Origin: Microbacterium aurantiacum
GTDB lineage: Bacteria > Actinomycetota > Actinomycetes > Actinomycetales > Microbacteriaceae
NCBI RefSeq assembly: GCF_002872075.1
Contig: NZ_PGGU01000025.1
Location: 179,635 to 231,115 of the forward strand
DNA length: 51,481 bases
Direction of reading: 5' to 3'
Part shown: one piece after another, positions 29,673-36,949 of the stretch
Numbering within the stretch: the first letter of the stretch is position 1
Layout of the letters: each line of letters begins with the position of its first letter
Program-made: the position numbers and the translations under genes
Notes under the pieces: generated by a model
Told to the model about the DNA's origin: nothing
Database searches by the model: none
What the model saw: the letters and a program-made list of their open reading frames with translations, nothing else

Positions 29673-30692
29673 ATGACCCTCGAGATCAGCCGCATCGACC
29701 CCTTCGACGACGACGCCGTCGACAGTTGGTGGGACGCCTACGCCGTGGCCGAGCGTGCCGACCGAGGACCCGAGGCGCCGCTGTGGAGTCGTGAGGAGTC
29801 GCGCATGGAACTGCAGCAGAACTCCCGGGTGGTCGAACGTCGTGCGTTCCTTCTGCGGGCAGGCGGCACTGTGATCGGATCGTCGAGCCTCGCGCTTCCC
29901 CTCAAGGACAACACGCATGTCGCGCACCTCGCGGTCTGCGTGCGCCCGGAGCATCGACGCCGCGGCTTCGGCTCACAGGCCCTGGCGCTTCTCGAGGCCG
30001 AAGCGCTCTCCTCCGGCCGCACCACGGCGCAGTCGACGACGTCGTGGCCGTATGAGTTGGGCCCCTCGGGTGCCGGATCTCCCGGACGGGAGTTCGCCCG
30101 GCGGCACGGCTACGCGCTCGCGCTCGGCGACGTGCAGAGCCGCCTGCCGCTCCCCGTCGACCCCGCTGTGCTCGACACGCTCGCGGCTGACATCGCCGAG
30201 TCGATCGCGGAATACGACATCCGCAGCTGGGTCGGCCCCGTGCCGGACGACGTGGTCGAGGGATGGGCGGTCCTCGACGCCTCGATCGACACCGAGGCGC
30301 CGAGCGGCGATCTCGACATCGAGCCGGTGAAGCCCGACGTCAGCAGCATCCGCGAATCGGAGGAGCTCATCGCACGGCAGAATCGCACGTCGTTCGGCAC
30401 CATCGCGCTCGCACCGGACGGCTCGGCGGCGGCGTACACGCAGCTGGTCGTCTCGGGCGACGACGGCAACGCCTACCAGTGGGGCACGCTGGTCCGTCGC
30501 GCGGACCGCGGTCAGCGGCTCGGCATCGCCGTGAAGCTGGCGAACCTGCGGATGCTGCAGCACGAGGTTCCGCAGACGCGAGCGGTCTACACATACAACG
30601 CCGATTCGAACGCGCACATGCTCGCGGTGAACACGCTTCTCGGCTTCCGGCCGAGCGAGCGGATGGGCGAGCTGCAGAAGCGCCTCGGCTGA
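29673..30692 (+). CDS. Tandem GNAT acetyltransferase (mycothiol-synthase-like architecture)
   Basis: 339 residues with two GNAT domains. The first has the acetyl-CoA motif VAHLAVCVRPEHRRRGFGSQAL; the second reads GTLVRRADRGQRLGIAVKLANLRML, a weaker motif A. This double arrangement is shared with mycothiol synthase (MshD), but the N-terminus lacks MshD-specific features I would expect, so it is better called an unassigned GNAT. TAGCGT six bases before the ATG indicates leaderless transcription. Divergent from padR. Confidence 0.82.
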   Translation: MTLEISRIDPFDDDAVDSWWDAYAVAERADRGPEAPLWSREESRMELQQNSRVVERRAFLLRAGGTVIGSSSLALPLKDNTHVAHLAVCVRPEHRRRGFGSQALALLEAEALSSGRTTAQSTTSWPYELGPSGAGSPGREFARRHGYALALGDVQSRLPLPVDPAVLDTLAADIAESIAEYDIRSWVGPVPDDVVEGWAVLDASIDTEAPSGDLDIEPVKPDVSSIRESEELIARQNRTSFGTIALAPDGSAAAYTQLVVSGDDGNAYQWGTLVRRADRGQRLGIAVKLANLRMLQHEVPQTRAVYTYNADSNAHMLAVNTLLGFRPSERMGELQKRLG

Positions 30693-30717
30693 GCCGCCGA
30701 CCCCGCACACTGACTGT

Positions 30718-32094
30718 TCAGCGCCAGCCGGCCGCATCCCGTCCCCACGGCGAAGCGAGCACAGGGTAGCCATCGGGCCCGCCCGGGTAGCCGAAGGGCG
30801 GCATCGCCGTCGTGATCGCACCCGCTGCCGACCTGCCCCTCTGCACCGTCGGCTCGTCGGCAGCGGCGCCCGGATTGCCGCGGTCAGTCGGTGCGTGGAG
30901 CAGTTCGTGTGCGAGCCGAGCCAAGCCCACCCGTATGTGCGAGCCCGCACCCTCACGGCGGCGCTGGATGAGCGCGATGCAGATCGCCGCGGCGAGCATG
31001 TGCCCCGCGGAGTGGTCGAGCGCCTGCGCCGGGAGCGCGCCGGGCGTCGCTCCGTCGGCGCTCTCCGTCATCGCGATCCCCGTCACCGCCTGCACGATGC
31101 TGTCGAATCCGCGGCGCTCCGCCCAGGGGCCGCGTTCGCTCCACGCCCCCACCGATCCGACGATGATTCCCGGGCGATGCTCCCAGAGCGCCTCTGCCGA
31201 AAGCCCGAAACGATCCAGCGAGCCGGGACGGTAGCCGGTGATGACGACATCCGCCGAGGCCAGGAGCTCCTCGAAGACGCGACGATCGACAGCGTCGGCG
31301 AGATCGAGCGTCGCCGACCTCTTGCCGTGGCCGGTCTCGAGGTGCTGCCAGCCGATCTCGGGCAGACGCGGCGAATCGATGCGGAGCACGTCGGCCCCGG
31401 CGAAGGCGAGGTCGCGGGCGGCGATGGGACCGGCGAGCACGCGGGTCAGATCGAGAACGCGGATGCCGTCGAGCGGCGCTCCCCGGCCTGCATCCCACCG
31501 GGTCGAACCTCGCGCACCGCCATCGGATCGCAGAGAGACGAGCGGCTCCGTCGCGACCGCGAGGCCCTCGGCGTGAGCGCTCCACGCCTTCGCGGTTCGG
31601 ACGGCACCGACGATCGCACCCGCCTGGGCCGCCCGGGTCTCGAGGTCGACGGCGCCGAAACCCAGGATCGCGGCCGCCACCTCCTTCTTCGCGGCATCCG
31701 CACCGATACCGAGGATCTCGGCGAGCCGTCGCGCGTGATGCGGGTAGTTGCCGTGGGTGCGCACCCAGCCGTCCGCGGCCTGCCAGAACCCGGACAGCGG
31801 CGCCCAGGCATCCGGAGCGACGCCGTCGAGCAAGAAGTGGCGCTCGCACTGCGCCGATGTCGTCAGCCGGCGCCCGTCGAGTCGCACGGCGCTCCACGCG
31901 CTCCGCCGACCTCGGTCGATCTGGACCTGCTGAATCGCCAGCGCGGCCAAGGCGACCGCGTCACCGAGCAGGGCAGCGACGGGAAGCCGCGACGGGAGAG
32001 AAGGAGGCGGGGACGCGTCGGCGACCATATCGAGGGCAGCGTCGTCGCCCCCGATCGCGCGCCAGGCATTCCGTCCGATGCCGGTGATCGTCAT
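30718..32094 (-). CDS. CaiB/BaiF family (class III) CoA-transferase
   Basis: 458 residues. The CoA-transferase core begins near residue 205: GIRVLDLTRVLAGPIAARDLAFAGADVLRIDSP, then ADVVITGYRPGSLDRFGL, and RRGFDSIVQAVTGIA, in which the Asp corresponds to the residue that forms the acyl anhydride. The preceding 200 residues (ending AIVGAVRTAKAWSAHAEGLAVA) resemble the C-terminal half of the same family, so the order of halves looks permuted. GGAG is about 10 nt before the ATG. Substrate unknown. Divergent from menC. Confidence 0.82.
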   Translation of the reverse strand: MTITGIGRNAWRAIGGDDAALDMVADASPPPSLPSRLPVAALLGDAVALAALAIQQVQIDRGRRSAWSAVRLDGRRLTTSAQCERHFLLDGVAPDAWAPLSGFWQAADGWVRTHGNYPHHARRLAEILGIGADAAKKEVAAAILGFGAVDLETRAAQAGAIVGAVRTAKAWSAHAEGLAVATEPLVSLRSDGGARGSTRWDAGRGAPLDGIRVLDLTRVLAGPIAARDLAFAGADVLRIDSPRLPEIGWQHLETGHGKRSATLDLADAVDRRVFEELLASADVVITGYRPGSLDRFGLSAEALWEHRPGIIVGSVGAWSERGPWAERRGFDSIVQAVTGIAMTESADGATPGALPAQALDHSAGHMLAAAICIALIQRRREGAGSHIRVGLARLAHELLHAPTDRGNPGAAADEPTVQRGRSAAGAITTAMPPFGYPGGPDGYPVLASPWGRDAAGWR

Positions 32095-32163
32095 TGTCGA
32101 CGCTCCTCTCCGAGGCTGCCTGCTTCAGATTCTTCGATGATTCCACTCGACGGGGCGACCCTG

Positions 32164-32275
32164 GTGTTCACAACTCCTCAGATCTCGGCAACACCGCCGA
32201 GCGAGTTGCCGCAAACGCGCGGAACGGCGCGTCATTCGAGACGCTCGGTCGGGATTCTTGAGGAGTCGTGAACAC
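32164..32275. repeat. Long inverted repeat 3 in divergent intergenic region
   Basis: 17-bp arms (32164-32180 and 32259-32275) with one mismatch, sequence GTGTTCACAACTCCTCA on the left. The 78-base interior contains a second CCGAGCG/CGCTCGG pair, so the whole region can fold as nested stems. It lies between the CoA-transferase and menC starts, immediately upstream of the menC promoter. Confidence 0.75.
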
Positions 32276-32330
32276 GGCGCGCGGGCGGTGCGGATGCGGC
32301 ACGGCGGCCTCTACGGGGCACAATGGGCAC

Positions 32331-33311
32331 ATGCTTCCGACGACGCTCGCAGATCTCCTCGATTCGGCCCGGGTGGTCGCTCTCCCCATGCACACGCGCT
32401 TCCGCGGCGTGGACACCAGGGAGGCGCTGCTGTTCGAGGGGCCGGAGGGATGGGCGGAGTTCTCGCCGTTCCTCGAGTACGGCGACGACGAGGCATCCGT
32501 GTGGCTGTCGGCGGCGATCGACTTCGCCTGGCGGAAGCAGCCCGCCCCGCTGCGCGACCGGATCAGCGTGAATGCGACCGTTCCGGCCGTCGAGGCCGCG
32601 CGCGTCGCAGACGTCCTGTCGCGATTCGCCGGATGCCGCACCACCAAGGTCAAGGTCGCAGAACCGGGACAGTCCCTCGCCGACGACATCGCCCGCGTTC
32701 GCGCAGTGCGCGAGGTCATGGGCCCGGAGGGACGGATCCGCGTCGACGCGAACGGCGCATGGAACGTCGACGAGGCCGAGCGCGCCGTGCACGCGCTTAA
32801 CGAGTTCGATCTCGAGTACGTCGAGCAGCCGTGCGCGACGGTGCCCGAACTCGCCGAACTGCGCCAGCGGGTCAAGTACATGGGCATCCCGGTGGCCGCC
32901 GACGAGAGCGTGCGGAAGTCCTCGGATCCTCTCGCCGTCGCGCGCGCCGGCGCCGCCGATCTGCTCGTGATCAAGGCCCAGCCGCTCGGCGGCGTCACGC
33001 ACGCGCTGCAGCTCATCACCGCGGCAGGACTGCCGGCCGTCGTCTCCAGCGCTCTCGACACCGCGATCGGGCTGTCTCAGGGTGTGGCCCTCGCGGCTGC
33101 GCTGCCGAGACTCGACTTCGACTGCGGCCTCGGCACATCGTCGCTGTTCCTCGACGACGTGGCGAAGTTCCGTGCCGAGGACGGAAGCCTTCCGGTCGGC
33201 CGGGTGACCCCGGATGCTGCGGCGCTCGAGCGCCTCGCCGCATCCGCCGACCGCCGCGAGTGGTGGCTGGCCCGCCTCGAGCGCTGCTTCGGGGCGCTGG
33301 CCGCGGACTGA
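32331..33311 (+). CDS. menC: O-succinylbenzoate synthase
   Basis: 326 residues; enolase-superfamily enzyme that dehydrates SHCHC in menaquinone synthesis. Complete catalytic set: KVK in TTKVKVAEPG (second lysine is the general base), D in RIRVDANGAWN, E in LEYVEQP, D in PVAADESV, K in LLVIKAQPLGG. Start MLPTTLADLL is chosen because CACAAT lies six bases upstream, the leaderless spacing seen at other genes; an earlier in-frame ATG lies within the inverted repeat. It is separated from menE-menB by about 6.7 kb of unrelated genes. Confidence 0.93.
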   Translation: MLPTTLADLLDSARVVALPMHTRFRGVDTREALLFEGPEGWAEFSPFLEYGDDEASVWLSAAIDFAWRKQPAPLRDRISVNATVPAVEAARVADVLSRFAGCRTTKVKVAEPGQSLADDIARVRAVREVMGPEGRIRVDANGAWNVDEAERAVHALNEFDLEYVEQPCATVPELAELRQRVKYMGIPVAADESVRKSSDPLAVARAGAADLLVIKAQPLGGVTHALQLITAAGLPAVVSSALDTAIGLSQGVALAAALPRLDFDCGLGTSSLFLDDVAKFRAEDGSLPVGRVTPDAAALERLAASADRREWWLARLERCFGALAAD

Positions 33312-33332
33312 CCTCGTCGCGCCGGTCGGGCT

Positions 33333-33956
33333 TCAGGACTCCAGCAGCAGCTCGACGAGCCGGCCGAGCTCTTCGCTTCCGGTGTGGCGGAGCTGCGCGG
33401 CATCGTGCCCTGCCATCGCGCCGCGCACGGTCATCCCCTCCCAGACGATCATGAGCATGCGTGCAGCCGTCTCTGCGGGCAGCCGCAGCCGGAAGGTGCC
33501 TTCGGCGACGATGTCGGTGATGATCTCCGCGATGCTCGACACCATCTCGCGCTCCTGCACGAGATACGCCTCGCCGAATGCGTGATCGCGCAGCGCCCGG
33601 ATGCGGATCTCGCTCATCAGCATCACGCCGAGCCGGTCATCGCCGCCCAGGTCCATCACCTGCTGCACGAGTTCGACCGGGTCGCATCCGGTGGCGAGCT
33701 CACCGCTCTCTGCGAGCTCGGCGACGCGCGTGCGCACGGCGCTGACCCGCACATCCGCCACGCTTCCCGCCAGCATGAGGAAGAGCTCGTCCTTGGAGTC
33801 GAAGTTCGAGTAGAAGGCGCCTCGTGTGAAGCCGGCGCGCTCGCAGACGGCCTCGACCGTCGCGCCGTCGAGACCGACCTCGGCGAAGACCTGCGCCGCG
33901 GCTTCCAGCAGACGGGCGCGGGTGTTCTCGCGGCTCCGGGTTGCGGGTGTCGTCAT
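33333..33956 (-). CDS. TetR family repressor
   Basis: 207 residues. N-terminal TetR helix-turn-helix: RARLLEAAAQVFAEVGLDGATVEAVCERAGFTRGAFYSNFDSKDELFL; the C-terminal helical domain is unassigned and probably binds the exporter substrate. GGAGG precedes the ATG by 5 nt. It is divergent from the RND exporter gene, and two adjacent palindromes in the shared region are its likely operators. Confidence 0.93.
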   Translation of the reverse strand: MTTPATRSRENTRARLLEAAAQVFAEVGLDGATVEAVCERAGFTRGAFYSNFDSKDELFLMLAGSVADVRVSAVRTRVAELAESGELATGCDPVELVQQVMDLGGDDRLGVMLMSEIRIRALRDHAFGEAYLVQEREMVSSIAEIITDIVAEGTFRLRLPAETAARMLMIVWEGMTVRGAMAGHDAAQLRHTGSEELGRLVELLLES

Positions 33957-34040
33957 CGAAACCTCCAGCGTTCACTCTCCCACGATCACCGCGGATGTAC
34001 TCACACCGGGCGCACAGACTTCCGCGCGCCGATGACCTTA

Positions 34041-34076
34041 CGATACATCTATGTATCGGATACATCTGTGTATCCG
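34041..34076. promoter_or_regulatory. Two tandem TetR operators
   Basis: Perfect dyads CGATACAT-CT-ATGTATCG (34041-34058) and CGGATACA-TCTG-TGTATCCG (34057-34076), sharing two bases, with centres 17 bp apart. Two closely spaced sites suggest cooperative binding of two dimers, as known for QacR. They lie 24 bases before the exporter start and 85 bases before the tetR start, so one complex could silence both. Confidence 0.85.
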
Positions 34077-34099
34077 AATCGGCTCGACGGAGGAACCGC

Positions 34100-36949
34100 G
34101 TGTCCACTCTCCTGTCCTCGCTCGGACGCTGGTCGTACCGGCATCCATGGCGCGTTCTCGTCTCCTGGCTGCTCGCGCTCGGTCTCGCCGGCGCCGGCGC
34201 GCTCGTGCTGGGCGCCGGCACCGATAACAGCTTCTCGATCCCCGGGACCGAGTCGCAGGCGGGCCTCGAGCAGCTCTCGCGCTCGTTCCCCCAGGTGAGC
34301 GGGACGAACGCGCAGTTCATCGTCGTCGCGGCCGACGGCGATCACGTCACGGATGACGCCTATCGCGAGCACATCGAGGATGCCGTCGATGAACTCTCCG
34401 ACCTCGACGACAGCATCCTCGCGGTCACCTCTCCCTATGACGAGATGGTCTCCGGCATGGTCAACGACGACGAGACCGCGGCGATCGTGCGTCTGCAGTT
34501 CGACGGCGAGGCCAGCGACGTCTCCCCGGAGACGAAGGACGCTCTGACCGCCGCCGTCGACGAACTGGCGAGTGAGCTTCCGGACGGATCGCAGACCCAA
34601 CTCGGCGGCGACCTGTTCGCACTGTCGATGCCCACGATCACCATCACCGAGGCCGTCGGTCTTCTGATCGCGCTCCTGGTGCTCATCGTGACGTTCCGGT
34701 CGTTCGTGGTCGCAGGCCTCCCCCTCCTCACCGCGATCCTCGGCGTCGGCATCTCGATGGCGGGGATCTTCGCCGCCACCGCCTTCGCGACGGTCTCGTC
34801 GACCACCCCGCTGCTGGCGCTGATGCTGGGACTCGCCGTCGGCATCGATTACGCGCTGTTCATCATGGCGCGCCACCAGGATCAGGTCCGCGACGGGGTG
34901 GATCCGGAGGAGTCCGCGGCGCGCGCGGTCGGCACCGCCGGCTCTGCCGTCGTGTTCGCGGGGATAACAGTGCTCATCGCGCTGATCGGCCTCGGCTTCG
35001 CCGGCATCCCGTTCCTGACGACGATGGGCGTCGCGGCATCCGTCGCCGTCGCGATCGCCGTCGCGATCGCGGTGACCCTCACTCCCGCCCTCCTCGGCTT
35101 CATGAAGGGCAGGGTCGTCGGGCGCGCGAAGAAGGTGCGGATGCCGAAGAAGGGCGCACCCGCATCCGCGCCGCGTCCCGGGTTCAGCGCACGCTGGGTC
35201 GGCACCGTGACGCGACGACCGGTGCTGGCATCCCTCGCCGTGATCATCGGCCTCGGCGTCGTGGCCGTCCCCGCACTCAGCCTGAATCTCGCGCTGCCGA
35301 ACGCGGGTGTCCTCCCCAAGGACTCCGAGGCCCGGCAGAGCTACGACCTGGTCGGCGAGCATTTTGGCCCCGGCTTCAACGGCCCGCTCATCCTCACCGG
35401 CACCATCGTCACCTCGACCGATCCGCTCGCCCTCATGGAGGACCTCGGTGACACAGTGGCGAAGGTCGACGGCGTCAAAGAGGTGGCGCTGTCCACCCCG
35501 AACGAGACCGCCGACACGGGAATCGTGCAGGTCATCCCGGAGACGGCGCCCGATGACCCCGCGACCGCCGACCTGGTGCGCGAGCTGCGCTCCCACCACG
35601 ACGAGTGGCTCGACGAGTTCGGGATCGACCTGAAGGTCACCGGCTTCACCGCCGTCGGGATCGACATCTCCGACCAGCTCGGCGCCGCACTCCTGCCCTT
35701 CGGGATCTTCGTGATCGGGCTCTCGCTGATCCTGCTCACGATCGTCTTCCGCTCGCTCTGGGTGCCGCTCACCGCAGCGTTCGGCTACCTGCTGTCGATC
35801 GTCGCTGCCTTCGGCGTCGTCGCCGCCGTCTTCGAGTGGGGCTGGTTCGCCGATGCCCTGCACGTCGCGAAGACCGGTCCGATCATCAGCTTCATGCCGA
35901 TCGTGCTGATGGGCGTGCTGTTCGGGCTTGCGATGGATTACCAGGTGTTCCTCGTGTCGCGGATGCGAGAGGACTACGTGCACGACCCCCTCGCCAAGGA
36001 CCCGGCGACGCGGAGGGAAGCGGCGCTGCGCGCGGTCCGCTCCGGCTTCACCGGCTCGGCGAAGGTCGTGACCGCTGCCGGCCTGATCATGTTCGCCGTG
36101 TTCGTGGCGTTCGTGCCCGAGGGCGACTCCTCGCTCAAGCCCATCGCGCTGGGCCTCGCCGCCGGTATCGCCATCGATGCCTTCCTCGTGCGGATGACGC
36201 TCGTCCCGGCGCTGATGGCCATCCTCGGAGAGCGCGCGTGGCAGATCCCGGCCTGGCTGGAGAGGTTCCTGCCGAGCGTCGACATCGAGGGGGAAGCCGT
36301 CGAGCGCGAGCGCCACCTCGCGGCGTGGCCGGGTGACGACTCGGTGGTCGCCGCCGATGCACTCGTGGTCGCGGGGATCGAGGACGTGTCGTTCCGTGTC
36401 GCTCCCGGCGGCTCCCTCGTGATCACCGGTGCGTCACGAGGTGCCATGCGTGCGCTCGCCCTCGCGGTCGCCGGCCGCATCACTCCCGACGACGGGCGAC
36501 TGCGCACTGCGGGGCACCTGCTTCCGGGGCGTGCCGCCTGGGTGCGCGCCCACGTCGGCTGCGTGCTCATCGACGATCCTGATGCCGCGGTCCGCGACCT
36601 CGACGAGGCGCTTCGCGGTGGGTCGAGCCTCGTCGTGATCGATGGCATCGACCGGCTCTCCGGTGCTGCGCGCGATCAGCTCACGGCGCGGTTGCGGGAT
36701 GCCGGAGCCGATGTCGCCGTGTTCGTCACCGCGATGGATGCCGATGCCGCACGGTCGCTGCTCGCGGATGCCGGCCGCGGCTCGGCCGCTATCTTCTCTG
36801 CCGAGACCCCCGGTTCTGGACGAGACCCCCGGGTACCGACGCCACCAACTGGGGGTCTCGACGGCAACGAGGGGTCTCGGAGCCGCGCCGACACCGACCA
36901 GCGCATCGTCGCTGACGAGACCATCGAATCGACCGAGGTGAACGCATGA
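34100..36949 (+). CDS. MMPL/RND family exporter with C-terminal degenerate ABC-ATPase-like domain
   Basis: 949 residues. The first 730 follow the MmpL/RND layout: TM1 near 15-35, an extracytoplasmic loop, a block of five helices containing the proton-relay type segment LGLAVGIDYALFIMARH, then the same again (GVLFGLAMDYQVFLVSRMRE). Residues about 741-890 add an ABC-ATPase-like domain: VAGIEDVSFRVAPGG, a Walker A position reading GASRGAMRA (no GKS/T), and a Walker B-like SSLVVIDGIDRL; no LSGGQ signature is seen. The last 50 residues include a repeat-cluster insertion. The GTG start has GGAGG 5 nt upstream. Regulated by the adjacent TetR. Confidence 0.88.
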   Translation: MSTLLSSLGRWSYRHPWRVLVSWLLALGLAGAGALVLGAGTDNSFSIPGTESQAGLEQLSRSFPQVSGTNAQFIVVAADGDHVTDDAYREHIEDAVDELSDLDDSILAVTSPYDEMVSGMVNDDETAAIVRLQFDGEASDVSPETKDALTAAVDELASELPDGSQTQLGGDLFALSMPTITITEAVGLLIALLVLIVTFRSFVVAGLPLLTAILGVGISMAGIFAATAFATVSSTTPLLALMLGLAVGIDYALFIMARHQDQVRDGVDPEESAARAVGTAGSAVVFAGITVLIALIGLGFAGIPFLTTMGVAASVAVAIAVAIAVTLTPALLGFMKGRVVGRAKKVRMPKKGAPASAPRPGFSARWVGTVTRRPVLASLAVIIGLGVVAVPALSLNLALPNAGVLPKDSEARQSYDLVGEHFGPGFNGPLILTGTIVTSTDPLALMEDLGDTVAKVDGVKEVALSTPNETADTGIVQVIPETAPDDPATADLVRELRSHHDEWLDEFGIDLKVTGFTAVGIDISDQLGAALLPFGIFVIGLSLILLTIVFRSLWVPLTAAFGYLLSIVAAFGVVAAVFEWGWFADALHVAKTGPIISFMPIVLMGVLFGLAMDYQVFLVSRMREDYVHDPLAKDPATRREAALRAVRSGFTGSAKVVTAAGLIMFAVFVAFVPEGDSSLKPIALGLAAGIAIDAFLVRMTLVPALMAILGERAWQIPAWLERFLPSVDIEGEAVERERHLAAWPGDDSVVAADALVVAGIEDVSFRVAPGGSLVITGASRGAMRALALAVAGRITPDDGRLRTAGHLLPGRAAWVRAHVGCVLIDDPDAAVRDLDEALRGGSSLVVIDGIDRLSGAARDQLTARLRDAGADVAVFVTAMDADAARSLLADAGRGSAAIFSAETPGSGRDPRVPTPPTGGLDGNEGSRSRADTDQRIVADETIESTEVNA
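36802..36880. repeat. Palindromic repeat cluster 4 inside exporter C-terminus
   Basis: CGAGACCCCC at 36802-36811 and 36821-36830, then inverted copies GGGGGTCTCG at 36851-36860 and GGGGTCTCG at 36871-36879. This is the same direct-direct-inverted-inverted architecture as the intergenic clusters, but read in frame as a low-complexity Pro/Gly/Asp/Arg segment (residues about 901-927). Confidence 0.85.

Noticed and set aside
29673..30692. Assignment as mycothiol synthase mshD.
   Set aside because: Two GNAT domains agree, but no specific MshD residues could be confirmed and no mycothiol genes are nearby.
34049..36316. 755-codon minus-strand frame opposite the RND exporter.
   Set aside because: Composition is His/Asp/Glu/Arg-rich antisense; no start signal; the exporter on the other strand is unambiguous.
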